From Diadophis punctatus similis (lineage: Eukaryota > Chordata > Lepidosauria > Squamata > Dipsadidae): a stretch of 64,000 nt of DNA. Below are positions 1 to 11,108 of the stretch, piece after piece. The stretch's first letter is position 1. Each line of letters starts with the position of its first letter. The stretch covers positions 21,001 to 85,000 of the forward strand of contig JALIGW010000219.1 of assembly GCA_023053685.1 (NCBI GenBank). Reading direction: 5' to 3'. The notes under the pieces are model-generated. The model saw only the letters and a program-made list of their open reading frames with translations. It was not told the origin of the DNA and searched no databases. The position numbers and the translations under genes were made by a program.

Positions 1-178
1 GTTTTCATTGCTATTCCCTCCGAAGAAGATTTTTTTCAGCCCTAAGCAGGGGATAAAATAATGTGCGGAAGCTGACCAGACTAAGGACGCTAGCTAGATA
101 AATACCTGGTAGGCAGATTTTTCCCCCTGTTTTCCTCCCCAAAAACTAAGGTGCGTCTTATACTCCGAAAAATACAGT
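1..178 (-). mobile_element. TA-flanked TIR DNA transposon, cut by window edge
   Basis: The terminal motif GGTGCGTCTTATACTCC followed by GAAAAATAC and a flanking TA at 179-180 is the same end as the complete element at 59310-60240, in opposite orientation. The inner part (GGGGATAAAATAATGTG, TAGCGTCCTTAGTCTGG on the minus strand) also matches that copy. Confidence 0.7.
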
Positions 179-227
179 ATTTTAAATAGCCACATGGTAA
201 TGCTCCCTTCCAGAAAATAAGAGATTA

Positions 228-282
228 AGAGAGAGTTGGAAGGAACCAACCCCCTGCCCAAGTAGGAGACCCTACACCATTA
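228..282 (-). mobile_element. CR1 LINE 3'-tail fragment
   Basis: Carries the hallmark CR1 3' end on the minus strand (GAGTTGGAAGGAACC and CCCAAGTAGGAGACCCTAC on the plus strand). Only about 55 bases remain, with no coding part. Confidence 0.6.
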
Positions 283-447
283 CACCCAGAGCCATCTTGT
301 GTACATTTTACTGAGCTTCTACTCTGCCTGTCAGGCCTGTAGATGAAGAAACAGACACTGTGCAGGCCTGAAACTACTTTGATCAGAATAGATGCAGTAA
401 CAGAATTTTGCAATCTGAATGTGCTTCCTCCCTTCCTCCCTTTATTA

Positions 448-713
448 CAGGGGTCCCTAACTCTTGGGTGGTGGCCCGCTAATGGGCTGTGAGCTATTTA
501 CAACTGGGCTGTGGAAGCAGCATACGAGTACGTGTAAATCTCCACTTACATGAGCAACACGAGAGCGTGTGCACGCACACCCCACTTGCGCGAGCAACGA
601 ACATGCATGCACACCACTTGTGCAAATGGAGTTGTGCACACATGCTAGTGCGAAACCATCCCATCCCCCCTCCCCAGGCTGGTCCACAAAGCTGGAAAAG
701 TTGGGGAACTCTG
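448..713. mobile_element. Non-autonomous hAT-like element (CAGGGGTCC end)
   Basis: Starts CAGGGGTCCCTAACTC and ends GGGGAACTCTG, an imperfect inverted pair. Flanks tttattac and tctattac match at 7 of 8, but only if the right end is moved by one base, so the exact border is uncertain. Rich in TG/CA and CpG between the ends; no coding sequence. Confidence 0.6.
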
Positions 714-743
714 CTCTATTACAACTAGTTGTAAGGTTACAAC

Positions 744-902
744 CAGCGGTGGGTTGCTCCCAGTTCGGCCTGGTTCGGCAAACTGGTAGCGGCGGCGACA
801 GGAGGCTCTGCCCACCCTCCTGGGATGCTTCTGTGCATGCGCATAAGCGTTGCGCACACACATGAGCAAACCAGTAGTGGCAGGATTTAGAACCCACTAC
901 TG
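744..902. mobile_element. Short hAT-type element with perfect TSD
   Basis: 159 bases, from CAGCGGTGGGTTGCTCCC to AGAACCCACTACTG. The 8-bp TSD gttacaac is perfect at 736-743 and 903-910. Related by its ends to the 'GTGGGTTC' group (3340, 4785, 18780, 45850, 48502, 61826). Confidence 0.85.
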
Positions 903-1072
903 GTTACAACCACTTGTTCAGCAACTGTTCAAAGTTATGAAGCGGCTGAATGAGGAAGGACCAATGACAAGCCCACTTAGTTGCTGCTGTTGTAATGTCC
1001 CTGCAGTCGGCATGATTGAGAATGGGGCGCTTGGCAACCAACTGGCAATTACCATGGTTACAGCATCCCATG

Positions 1073-1313
1073 CAGCAGTGAAATCTACTTACCTTCCCTA
1101 CCGGTTCGGAAGTGCTTGCTCCGTGCATGCACGCATGGTTTTTCACCCTCTGTGCATGCACAAAAGGCTTTGCGCATGCGCAGAGGGTTAAAGAAAGAAA
1201 ATGGCGACGTCCGGGCAGGTGGGCGGAGCCTCGGGCTGCTGCCGGTACTGATTCTCCAAACCACAGGAGGCCGCCGCTACCAGTACGCCTGTACCGGTAG
1301 CATTTCACCCCTG
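1073..1313. mobile_element. hAT-type element with NRF1-like palindrome
   Basis: Left CAGCAGTGAAAT, right GTAGCATTTCACCCCTG. Flanks atcccatg and atcctgtg agree at 6 of 8. Holds TGCGCATGCGCA at 1171-1182. Confidence 0.65.
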
Positions 1314-1805
1314 ATCCTGTGGTCATGTGATCACCATTTGCGGCCTTCCCTGATAGCTTCCCACAAGCAAAATAAGTGAGGAAGCCAACAGGAGGTTGTG
1401 AGTCACTCCTACTCTCGCTGCTTCTTGTCCACCCACTCATGCTCCACAGCACCTGCCCATGACACCTACCTACCCATCCACTCCATAGCTCTCACCCCCT
1501 GGATGTTCGCTGGAGTTCTCTCACTGTTCTCACCTCAGGGAGGGCGTTGCTTAACGACCCACGCGGTCCTGGGTTTATGATGGCAACTAGGACTACCAGA
1601 ATTGCCATCACTAAACTATATGACTACATGCCATTGCACTTGAAGACTACATCGCTTAGTGGTGGAAATTCTGCTCCCTATTGCTGTCATAATTCAAGGA
1701 CTATGTCTGTCCTGCCTCAGCTCGAGCCGTTAAGTAAGAACGATCCTTGACTCCATTTGTTGAGAAAGGCATAGTTTAGTAAAGGTCAAGCAGAATACAC
1801 TAAAG

Positions 1806-2079
1806 CAGTGGTTCTCAACCTTCCTAAAGCCGCTTCCCGTGCCTCGCCACCGCGCCCCTGTCACGGCCCACCCCATCCCACCGCCGCGCCTGCCGACACT
1901 ACCCCTGCCCTGTCACTGCCATTTGGGTTCTTTTACCCTCTGCGCATGCGCATAGCGTTCTGCGCATGCACAGAGGGTAAAAGAACCCAAATGGTAGCGT
2001 CTGGGCGAAGTCTCCCGACCCCTGTGAAAGGGTCGTTCGATCCCCAAAGGGGTCGCGACCCCCAGGTTGAGAACCGCTG
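1806..2079. mobile_element. SPIN-like hAT MITE, perfect TSD
   Basis: Ends CAGTGGTTCTCAACCTT and CAGGTTGAGAACCGCTG are the SPIN-type hAT termini. TSD cactaaag is perfect at 1798-1805 and 2080-2087. Internally a near-palindrome around ACCCTCTGCGCATGCGCA (1941-1952), as in the copy at 18300. The inner part is GC-rich and holds no transposase. Confidence 0.9.
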
Positions 2080-2097
2080 CACTAAAGCAAAGCCAGA

Positions 2098-2798
2098 ACT
2101 GAAATTCGCGCGCCAAAAATCCCTAAGTTTAACTCCCCCCGCCCCGCCCCGCCCCAGTCACTTCCCATTGCTGGTCTCCCAGCTGTCTGACCTTGACAGT
2201 GTGACTGCAGAAGGTATGGTGAGTAGCGAACTTTCCCCCCCTCCCATTCATGGCAGACCGGCATCGAGCGAATGAGATGGCAGTTCTGACAGGCTACCTG
2301 TGTCATCGTGTGAATTAAGGGGGTGTCTGTCTTAGATGTTTTCATACATCTCTGTCTTTGCAACGGGGCTTAAACTACCTTCTGACCATTTGTTGCTCTG
2401 GTAACGTATCTTTCCTCTCTTCGTCAAGGGCATCCACTCTACTCTGTATGCTGCCGCTACTTTCGAGAAGACGCAAGCAGCCCAGTTCTGTTCCGTCATT
2501 GTGTGGTTCTATTTGCATTTGTGGAAAAGAACAGAAATACTGGCCACTGGTTATTCTTCAGGCAACTAGCATCCTCCTCAGAGTATTCTCTCCCTCAACT
2601 GTATTGGAGTGATACATTTTCTTGGCCAGAACAAGCCACAGTTACCATCTTGGCATAATGTCCATCCAATGAAGACTGAACTTCCTTTAAAATCTGTAAT
2701 ATAGAAAGACCTATGCAACACATGGAATGTTAAACCCAGATAAACAAAACACAAATGATTGTGTAATGCACCTTCAAAGGAAATCATACTCTCTAGCC
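2098..2798. other. No feature recognised
   Basis: A GC-box-like CCCCGCCCCGCCCC run lies at 2139-2155. The rest (2200-2798) shows no long open frame or repeat end that I recognise. Confidence 0.5.
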
Positions 2799-3229
2799 CA
2801 GTGATGGTGAACCTATGGCACGTGTGCCACAGGTGGCACGTGGAGCCATATCTGCCGGCACGCAAGCTGTTACCCTAGCTCAGCTCCAGTGTCCATGTGC
2901 GCGCTGGCCAGCTGATTTTTGGCTCACATGGAGGCTCTGGGAGGGCATTTTTGGCTTCTGGAGGGCTTCCAGGGGGTGGGGGCATTTTTGCCCTCCCCAG
3001 GCTCCAGGGAAGCCTCTGGAGCCTGGGGAGGGCGAAAAACGGGCCTACTGGGCCCACCGGAAGTAGGGAAATGGGCCGTTTCCGGCCTCCAGAGGACCTC
3101 TGCGGGAGTGGGAGAAGCCTTTTTTGCCCTCCCCAGGCATTGAATTATGGGTGTGGGCACTCGCATGTGCATGACAGCATGCGCGCATGCGCTTTCGGCA
3201 CCCAAGGGAAAAAAGGTTCGCCATCACTG
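2799..3229 (+). mobile_element. hAT element, 'CAGTGATGG' family (OC1-like), perfect TSD
   Basis: Left CAGTGATGGTGAACCTATGG, right GTTCGCCATCACTG. TSD ctctagcc is perfect (2791-2798, 3230-3237). GC-rich interior with short inverted repeats of CCTCCCCAGGC. Open frames inside are shadows of the GC-rich sequence. Confidence 0.9.
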
Positions 3230-3339
3230 CTCTAGCCTAATAGAAAGGTCTGATTCACTCAAGATGCTACAGCTGGTTTCCTACCCCATGGTGAAAGACA
3301 GCTTATTTTAGGTTGGTCTTGCATGTTCTGTGACCTCTC

Positions 3340-3740
3340 CAGGGGCGGGTTCCTAATATTTTTACTACCACTCTGTGGGCGTGGCTTATTTTGTGGGTGT
3401 GGCTTGCTGGCCATATGACTGGGTGGGCATGGCTTCTCGGACTGCTGAAGGGAGAGGAATGGAGATAGCTCATGCAGCCCGTTCTTTCAGCGTCTCACGC
3501 GCTCCCTCAGCCATCCTCCCCTGCTTGGACTCACTGTGGGGTAGGAAGGCAGTGCATGCGCAGTGCCGGAAGCGTGGCTTCTGGGCATGTGCAGCAGAAT
3601 TTTTTTTTAATTTAAAAAATGTTTTTTTAAAAAAATGGCAGCACCAGGCACCGGCAACCGACTGCACCGGTACTGTGACGTCACCAGCAGGCCGCTACCG
3701 GTGCTATAGAGTGGACCGCACTGGTAGGAACCCACCACTG
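3340..3740. mobile_element. hAT element, 'GTGGGTTCC' family, perfect TSD
   Basis: CAGGGGCGGGTTCCTA at the left and TAGGAACCCACCACTG at the right. TSD gacctctc at 3332-3339 and 3741-3748. The interior (GTGGGCGTGGC repeats, CTGCTGAAGGGAG) recurs inverted in 4785-5420, so these are two copies of one family. Confidence 0.9.
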
Positions 3741-3778
3741 GACCTCTCCCTCCCTGTCTTTAAAGAGAGGAATATAGA

Positions 3779-4345
3779 ATGAATGAGCTGGAAGGGACCT
3801 TGGAGGTCTTCTAGTCCAACCCCCTGCTCAAGCAGGAGAACCTATACCATTTTAGATAAGTGACCGTCTAGTCTCTTCTTAAAAACATCCAGGGATGGAG
3901 CGCCCACGATTTCTGGAGGCAAGCTGTTCCACTGGTAAATTGCTCTCACTGTTAGGAAATTTCTTCTTAATTCCAGGTTGCTTCTCTCCTTGATTATTTT
4001 CCATCCATTGTTTCTTGTCCTTCCCTCTGGTCTTTTGGAAAATAGGTTGACCCCCTCTTCTTTGTGGCAACCCCTCAAAGACTGGAATATCATGTCACCC
4101 CTATCATGCTATCATGTCACTCCTAATTCTTCTTTCCTTTAGACTAGCCAGACCAAAATCCTGCAACTGTTCTTCATATGTGTTAGTTTCCAGGCCTTTG
4201 ATCGTCTTAGTTGCTCTTCTCTGAACTTTTTCCAAAGTCTAACATCTTTTTTGTAGTGTGGTGGCCAAAATTGGTTGCAGTATTCCAGGTGTGGTCTTAG
4301 TACTAAGGTTTTATAAAGCGGTACTAATACTTCAGAACTAATTAG
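3779..4345 (-). mobile_element. CR1 LINE, 5'-truncated, C-terminal RT relic
   Basis: The minus strand keeps the end of CR1 ORF2: an 83-residue open stretch (4093-3842) with RGCHKEEGVNLFSK, NNGWK, ELRRNFLTVRAI, WNSLPPEIV and a stop after the HL end, followed by the 3' tail ending GAAGGGACCTTGGAGG on the plus strand. Upstream coding is lost, with frame breaks before 4093. Confidence 0.88.
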
Positions 4346-4776
4346 AGAGAACTAATTCCTGCAAGTACCACCTTATGCTCTACAGGCTCTGGTCATGCAG
4401 TGGCCAAAGGGCATGATTAAATTGACAGACGCACATGCACACCCCAAAATCATACTTCAGTGCTTGCCAGATTCCTTGCTCCCTCTAGCATTATTATAGA
4501 GTTGAGAATGAGTTTCTCTAAAACTTCTTTTGCAGGGGGAAAAAAACCCGGCAGGGAGAGTTTCGGCGCCACTGGCTACTGCAACAGCCTCCAGGTGTGG
4601 AAGGAAAGGAAATGGTTCAAAGGCAGGCAACGATCACTTTGCCACAAGGCATAACCTCTGGCTCTCAGAGTCTGTAGCCAGCCCAGGGCAATCTATGCTT
4701 TTTACAAAGTGAACTCCCCTGGAGCTGTTCCAGGTCCTGAAAGCATAGGCAGCACCTCAATGGATCACAGCATTAT
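4346..4776. other. No feature recognised
   Basis: Mixed composition between a CR1 relic and a hAT element. No repeat end, tRNA or credible frame seen. Confidence 0.5.
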
Positions 4777-4784
4777 AACCCCAC

Positions 4785-5420
4785 CAGTGGTGGGTTCCTA
4801 CCGGTGCGGTCCACTCTATAGGATCAGTAGTGGCCCGCTGGTGATGTCACAGTACCGGTGTGGTCGGTTGCCAGTGCCTGGGTGCCGCCATTTAAAAACA
4901 ATTTTTTTTACATAAAAAAAAATTCTTCTGCGCATGCCCAGAAGCCGAGCTTCCGGCACTGCGCATGCACTGCCTTCCTACCCCACAGTGAGTCCAAGCA
5001 GGGGAGGATGGCTGAGGGAGCGCGTGAGATGCTGAAAGAACGGGCGGCAGGAGCTATCTCAGTTCCCCTCCCTTCAGCAGTCCGAGAAGCCACGAACGCG
5101 CGGTGATGATCCCAGGCATTTTCGCATGTTCGAGGCTTCTCGAGCTGCTGAAGGGAGGGGGAACGGGCGGCAGGAGCCTAGGATCATCGAATGGGGAGAA
5201 GCATTCAGGCCGGACGGAGCCTCCTAGAAGAACCGTTGCCGCGGTCTTGCTGCTCCCGCTGCGGGGGGCTGCGTTGAGGGTGGGCAATGCCCCCCTGCTT
5301 CTCAGGCCTCTGCCAAGCTCCCGAGGCCCATGCCCACCTGGTCACATGGCTGGCAAGCCACACCCACAAAATAAGCCCCGCCCACAGAGTGGTAGTAAAA
5401 AAATTAGGAACCTGCCCCTG
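4785..5420. mobile_element. hAT element, 'GTGGGTTCC' family, 636 bases, perfect TSD
   Basis: CAGTGGTGGGTTCCTACCGG to AGGAACCTGCCCCTG. TSD aaccccac perfect (4777-4784, 5421-5428). The interior has a head-to-head repeat around 5000-5180 (GCTGCTGAAGGGAGG and its mirror). Confidence 0.9.
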
Positions 5421-5891
5421 AACCCCACCCTACGTGCCATTTGTGCTCCTTCCCTTCTCAACATTTGAATCTCCAGCTCATCCATGGCACAGCAATAATG
5501 GAAGAATTGTGTTCAAGTGCAAAGTAGGGGTTGTCCATCAGAACGAAGGGGCCACGTTGGCCCTTAAGTCTCATTCCCGCTCAGGGCAAGCATCCCAACC
5601 AAAGCATCCCGGATAGAAAGCTGTCCAGCCTCTTCCTGAGCATTTTAGATGACGTGTCGAGCTTCAGTGAGGAAGGGGTTTTAATTCTGCCTCCCTGCAT
5701 CTTATATCCAAGATACCGTATCCTGTATTCTGGAATTAGAGGGAGGAAGCGTGACCTCCATTTCAGGTTTTCAAAGAGTGCTGTTCTGTCCACGCTTTCA
5801 TTCTTCACAAGAAAATGTGTTCCCAGATCCTTGTATCCTTCATACACTTCGTTTCTAGCCCTCTGATCACTGCCCTTTTCCGATTGTGATG
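5421..5891. other. Unassigned sequence with a weak open frame
   Basis: A minus-strand open frame of about 88 codons (5847-5581) ends near KMLRKRLDSFL, vaguely like the last helix of LINE ORF2 proteins, but I cannot place it in a family. Low support as a gene. Confidence 0.25.
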
Positions 5892-6290
5892 CAGGGGTGG
5901 GCTGCTGGGGGTCTGCAGGGGTTCGGGAGAACCTCTAACTAAGATTTTGTGCAGTTCAGAGAATCCCCAAATCCCACTCCTGGCTGGGCCCTACCACCTT
6001 ACCCCGCCCCTCCCAGGAGTCCCCATGTGGCCTGTTTTGGGTGCAGGACGCGCATGGAGGCTCGGAAGGGCAAAAAACGGGCCTACTGGAAGTTTGGGAA
6101 GGCCAGAAACGGGCCCGTTTCTGGCCTCCAGAGGGCACCCGGAGCCTGGGGAGGATGTTTTCACCCTCCTGGAGGTTTGAGGAAAGCCTCCGGAGCCCAC
6201 GGAGGGCAACTAGGCCATGCCCACTATGGCCACGCCCATCGAGCAACCGGGCAGAGAACTCCTTGCTAAAATTTTTGAAGCCCACCCCTG
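5892..6290. mobile_element. hAT element, 'GGGCTGCTGGGGG' family, perfect TSD
   Basis: CAGGGGTGGGCTGCTGGGGG to TTTGAAGCCCACCCCTG, TSD ttgtgatg at 5884-5891 and 6291-6298. A sister copy lies at 19591-20016. Confidence 0.9.
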
Positions 6291-6309
6291 TTGTGATGGT
6301 GGTAGGGGT

Positions 6310-6405
6310 GATAAAAAGTCATAATTTCACTTTTCTCGGCACCATAGTAACTTCCAATGGCTGCTAAACAAATGGTCATAAGTCAAGGACTACCTGTAGA
6401 TACGG
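6310..6405 (+). repeat. Fragment of the 'acttacgacc' interspersed repeat
   Basis: AAATGGTCATAAGTCAAGGA followed by CTACCTGTA is a recurrent terminal motif of this repeat; the rest is lost. Confidence 0.45.
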
Positions 6406-7435
6406 ATCTTCTGCCTCGCTTCTTTTTTTGCTCTTTCTTTGAGAGCCTGTCCTAAGGCCACCGCCTTCTCTTGTTGTTCTTAGGCACTTACACATAATAC
6501 ATATTCCTTGTCTTCCTCCTGCTATGGCGCATTTGCCTAGCCGTAGGCACTACATTTGGCCTACCCTTGTAAAGTATTTCCTGTGAGGGGCCTCTCTTTC
6601 GTTGCAAACTTTCTTGACAGATAATTGTGCCATGAGATTCCTGCTTTCAGGGATCACCCACTTACAAAACTCTTCAACCTGCCCAGAATAGAAGATCTTG
6701 CTGTCTGCTTTCCTCATGGATTGCCAGAAAATCAGAAGCAAACCTTCCATTTGAAAGGGTCATCTTCATCTTCATCAATCATCATCATCATCAGTTTTAC
6801 TGCTCTTCCTCTCAAAGGGAATTAAAGTAAGGATGTGCAAAGGGGATTTTTTTTGGGGGGGGGGAATAATTACTCTTCAGCTAAAAGCAATTGGTGGAAT
6901 ATTTTGTCCACTCAAAATTGTGTTTTCCAGTTGCATTTATGAGAAGACATGGCAAGGGAGAGTGGGCGGAATTATCAGAGCAGAAAGTTATGGTAAACAC
7001 CCTCCGCCCCCCGTGCACCCATGTTTCTTCAACGTACCACCTAGCTTTGCTCTTCCTCTTTGCAACAGTAAAACATTTTCTGTCCTTTTTAAGCCACGTT
7101 TGATTCACTGGAAAAATCTTGCCATTCTCACGCCTTCCATTCGGCAGTGCAGTTTGCAAACATTGGCTCAGCCTGTGATGTTTATTTAGTGGGCAATTAA
7201 TCATTTTTTTTGTCCCTTCTTGCATGTTTATTGGTCAAGGTAAATTGCATCTTTAATTCAATGGTTGACGGGGGAATGCCTGCTCATCCAGTGGTTAGGG
7301 GCAACTGGTTGAAAATGTGGAGGCTAATTAGCTCCACACTGGAATCAGATTAGATGAGTGTGACCTTGAGTTTGGTGTCCACACACACACAAAAAATGTT
7401 GAGGAACCTGCTCCGTGAGCCCTGTGAGGATACGG
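6406..7435. other. No gene recognised
   Basis: AT-leaning unique-looking sequence with a short TCATCATCA run at 6764-6795 and a G8 run near 6860. Open frames of 66-118 codons here show no family motif. Confidence 0.5.
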
Positions 7436-7590
7436 AATTCATAAGAGGTCTGTAAGGGGCGTGCATAAGCGCACCAATGTGCCTACCATCCCTGTCCTAA
7501 AATTGCCTTTTATTCGTATCCATTTTGTGTATTCATAATCATGTTTATACTTATATCTGTTATCTAATACATGCTTGATGAAATTAATGA
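7436..7590 (+). mobile_element. LINE 3' end (second CR1-like family)
   Basis: GGTCTGTAAGGGGCGTGC and CCTACCATCCCTGTCC match the plus copy at 36938 and the inverted copies at 38571 and 44286. Only the 3' end is kept, before a GAAT/AAAT tail. Confidence 0.65.
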
Positions 7591-7672
7591 ATGAATGAAT
7601 GAATGAATGAATGAATAAATGAATAAATAAATAAATAAATAAATAAAAAAAAATAAAAAATAATGCAACTGA
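7588..7672 (+). repeat. (GAAT)n(AAAT)n microsatellite
   Basis: Tail of the preceding LINE end; tetramers shift from GAAT to AAAT, as expected of a retrotransposon 3' tail. Confidence 0.85.
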
Positions 7673-7695
7673 AACACTCCTTTGTTGGTCCAGGT

Positions 7696-8205
7696 CCGTG
7701 ATGGCAAACCTATGGCACGCGTGCCACAGGTGGCACACGGAGCCAGATCTGAGGGCATGCGAGGCGTTGCCCTATTTCAGCTCCAGCGCACATGTGCACA
7801 CTGGCCAGCTGATTTCTGGCCTTCCAGAGGGCAGGGGGAGGCCGTTTTTGCCTTCCCAGGCTTTAGGAAAGCCTCCGGAGCCTGTGGATGGTGAAAAACG
7901 GACTCAACGGACCTACCGGAATGAACTTCCGATAGGCCCGTTTAGCTGTTTTTCGCTCTCCCCAGGCTTCAGGAAAGCCTCCTAAGGCCTGGGGAGGGCG
8001 AAAAATGGCCCAACGGGCCTACTGGAAATCCGGAGGCTTCAGTGAGACCTGCGTGCATGCGTGGGGGGGACACAGTGTGGGGGGGACAGTGTGGGGAGGG
8101 GGTTGTGCATGCATGCCCAGGGGGGAGAGTGCATTGCATTATGGGTGTGCGCACACACGCACACACCCTTTTGGCACCCGAGCAAAAAAAGGTTCGCCAT
8201 CTCTG
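7696..8205 (+). mobile_element. hAT element, 'CAGTGATGG' family
   Basis: Left CCGTGATGGCAAACCTATGG (first bases mutated), right GGTTCGCCATCTCTG. TSD gtccaggt / gtctaggt (7688-7695, 8206-8213) matches at 7 of 8. Confidence 0.85.
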
Positions 8206-8213
8206 GTCTAGGT

Positions 8214-8350
8214 CAAAGTTTCTTGACCTTTTCAACTTTAAGATGCGTGGAACTCAAATCCCAGAAGAACCCTGCCAGCCATCTTGGCTAGGGAATTCTG
8301 GGAGTTGTGGTCTTCATATCTTAAAGTAGGCAAGGTTGAAAAACTCTGAT
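8214..8350. mobile_element. Degraded foldback MITE
   Basis: Imperfect inverted repeat around CCAGCCATCTTGGCTAGG with arms holding AACTCAAATCCCAGAA and TTCTGGGAGTTGTGG. Same family as 12511, 15672, 24372 and 44074, but older. Confidence 0.6.
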
Positions 8351-8412
8351 CCAGGCTATAATAACAGAATCTTGAACGACCCGACTGTGTTTTCCCTCTC
8401 TTGCCCTTATGC

Positions 8413-9373
8413 TAAGGTGACCAGACGTCCCGATTTTGGCGGGACACACCCGCTTTTTCACCATTTGTCCTGCGTCCCGCCTGCCCTCTTAAAAAGTCCC
8501 GATTTCTTGAAAGAATGCCCGACTAGGGCATTCTTTCAAAAAATCGCCCTGAAAGGCAGCAGGCCTCTCAGCTCGGGCCGGCTGTGGGCAGCGTTGGCGG
8601 CGGGCGGGCGTCCCGCGTTGTTGACTCCTCCGGCGGCGGCTGGAAGCTGGGGGGAGGGGGAAGGGAGGCTGCTCCTCCTCTCCTTCCCCCGCCCCATCCC
8701 TAGCCCCGCCCTCGGAGGCGCCGCTGCTGTTGGGAGGGGTGAGGGACGAGGAGCCGTCGCCGCTTTGAATTTACGTCACGAGCGGCGCAAACAGCCCTTC
8801 CTCGTCCCCCTCCCCTTTCTTCCCCCCGTCGCCTCGCTGCCGCCGTTGCCCTGGGGCCGGGCGGGCGACCGGGAGACCGCGGCGCTTGGATGCTTGGAGC
8901 AGGTAAGCTGCCGGCTGCTCCTTTCCCCGTCTCCCGCCTCCCGTTCGTTGCTTGCCAGCCCAGCCGAAGGGAAGGCGGGAGGCGAGGAAAGGCCTCCCGA
9001 AAGGAGGGGAGGCTTCGGGAGCCCGCCTCCCTTTCGGGCCGAAAGGGAGGCGGGCTCCCGAAGCCTCCCCTCCTTTCGGGAGGCCTTTCCTCGCCTCCCG
9101 CCTTCCCTTCGGCTGGGCTGGCAAGCAACGAACGGGAGGCGGGAGACGGGGAAAGGAGGCAGCTTACCTGTCGCGAGCTGCAGGCATCCAAGCGCCCTCC
9201 CGCCTCCCCCCCTCCCCCCCCTCCCCCCCACCTCACCTGGACGCCGACATTTGCTGTTTTGCCCTCTGCGCATGCGCAGCGTTCTGCGCATGCGCAGAGG
9301 GCAAAACTCAAATGGAGAAACCCACCCCCGTCAATGGTGTCCCGCTTGAAGAAAAAAAAATCTGGTCACTTTA
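8413..9373 (+). mobile_element. GC-rich hAT element (TAAGGTGACCAG family), perfect TSD
   Basis: Termini TAAGGTGACCAGACGTCCCG and TCTGGTCACTTTA; TSD ccttatgc is perfect (8405-8412, 9374-9381). The interior from 8560 is very CpG-rich, with an inverted repeat of about 135-base arms centred near 9038, a donor-like CAG|GTAAGC at 8902/8903 and two NRF1-like palindromes at 9267-9278 and 9285-9296. The 337-codon open frame across it is a by-product of low stop density in GC-rich DNA. Confidence 0.85.
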
Positions 9374-9526
9374 CCTTATGCCCGAGTGAGAGATAAGGCC
9401 AAGAAAAGTTTTTTCTAATGTTCTCTTCTGTTCCCAGAATTAAACCATGTTTTGCTAACAGTCATGTTCTTTCCCCAAGGCCATCTCTAGGGTTCTCTAC
9501 AAGCATTTTGAAAGAGAACTTAAGTA

Positions 9527-10398
9527 TAAGGTGACCAGACATCCCGCTTTTGGCGGGACAGTCACGCTTTTCAAGCGTGTGTCCCGCGTCCCGCATTCTT
9601 TTCAAAAAGTCCCGCTTTTTTGAAAAGAATGCCGAAACAGCGGGACGTCTGGTCACCTTAAAAGGGGAAGCAAAAGAGAGGTACCGGAAGCAAGTCGGGC
9701 GGAATTTCAGCGAGGCGGCTGCCTGCTGGGGAGAGGGGGAAGGGGGGCTGCTCCTCCTCTCCTTCCCCCGCCCCATCCCTAGCCCCGCCCTCGGAGGCGC
9801 CGCTGCTGTTGGGATGCTGCTGTTGGGAGGGGTGAGGGACGAGGAGCCGTCGCCGCTTTGAGCTCACGAGCGGCCCCTCCGGCGACGCAAACAGCCCTTC
9901 CTCGTCCCCCTCCCCTTCCTTCCCCCTGTCGCCTCGCTGCCGCCGTTGCCCTGGGGCCGGGCGGGCGACCGGGAGACCGCGGCGCTTGGATGCCTGGAGC
10001 TCGTGACAGGTAAGCTGCCGGCTGTCTCCTTTCCCCGTCTCCTGCCTCCCGTTCGTTGCTTGCCAGCCCGGCCCCAGGGCAGCTCCCGAAGGGGAGGCGG
10101 GAGGCGAGGAAAGGCCTCCCGAAGGGCTGCCGGCAACGAACTGCCGGCAACGAACGGGCTGGCAAGCAACGAACGGGAGGCGGGAGACGGGGAAAGGAGG
10201 CAGCCGGCAGCTTACCTGTTGCGAGCTCCAGGCACCCAAGCACCCTCCCGCCTCCCCCCCCAACCTGGCCGTCGACATTTGCTGTTTTGCCCTCTGCGCA
10301 TGCGCAGCGTTCTGCGCATGCGCAGAGGGCAAAACAAATGGCGGCGCCCAGGCGGGCCCGCCCCCCCGTCCCGCTTAAAAAAAAATCTGGTCACTTTA
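9527..10398 (+). mobile_element. Second GC-rich hAT element of the TAAGGTGACCAG family
   Basis: TSD cttaagta is perfect (9519-9526, 10399-10406). It opens with a complete small foldback (9527-9660, TAAGGTGACCAGAC to GTCTGGTCACCTTA) and then carries the same CpG-rich cargo as 8413-9373, with CAG|GTAAGC at 10009/10010 and TGCGCATGCGCA at 10295 and 10313. Confidence 0.85.
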
Positions 10399-10406
10399 CT
10401 TAAGTA

Positions 10407-11108
10407 CCATTTCAAAAAGGGTGAATTAGACCAGCTGTAACATGGGAACTGCCAAATCCCCTAATCTCTACCAATGACCTTCAATGGTTCTTCAGCCCCC
10501 ATCATTTGGTGGAGATAATCTAGCAACTATTTGTTCCTGAAGATTTATGTGTCTAGGATTTCTGTCTCCCACTCCACCCCACCCCACTTGGGCTTGTCTG
10601 TGTTTTCTCTGGGGAATTCAGTTCAGCCCTTATTCAATTAATAAATGCCAGGGTGATATTTGCACAAGCAGCCTGTTTAAATACAGGTGAAGGCAGCCTC
10701 TGGTGACGATTCATTCTGAAACGGAGTGAAAAGCTGAGAAACAGAAGTCTTCGTTGGAGCTTTGGGACAGATGGTTTTCCTTAACCACTCATTTAATCAG
10801 GGTTTAGTTCTGGGTGGACGACTCCCTCCTCACATGGCTACCTCATGTTGCACTCCCAAATTGCACACTGAAATCCACTACCTTTGATTTTTAGCGGTGC
10901 TATTTTTCCACCCACCTAATTGTAAGGTGCTAAGTAAGAGGGAAAATATAGAACAAGACCTGATTAATGGTGTCGCGTTATCACAAGGACTCCCTGCGAT
11001 CTATGGAGACCAACAAAGCTTCGGCGCAGCTTCATCTAATCCCCAAGATCACCTATATTAACTGGATCCAAGAATTAGATACATGTGATGGAGGTAACGT
11101 TTAGATTT
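10407..11108. other. No feature recognised
   Basis: Unique-looking sequence without long frames. TTCAATTAATAAATGCC at 10632 is AT-rich, but nothing supports a gene. Confidence 0.5.

Larger units (their letters stand above)
714..1760. repeat. Old interspersed repeat related to the 'acttacgaccattcaaag' family, interrupted
   Basis: Recognisable blocks TTCAAAGTTATGAAG (930), CATGTGATCACCATTTG (1324), GCTTAACGACCC (1550) and TAATTCAAGGACTATG (1689) belong to one degenerate repeat seen again in pieces at 6310, 24524, 45960 and 56256. It is split by hAT insertions at 744-902 and 1073-1313. Superfamily not assigned. Confidence 0.45.

Noticed and set aside
2139..2155. GC-box promoter
   Set aside because: A single C-rich run without a CpG island, TATA or gene downstream.
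8336..9349. Open frame of 337 codons on the plus strand
   Set aside because: It lies across a GC-rich hAT element and an inverted repeat, has parallel long frames on the other strand, and is low-complexity (R, P, G, S).
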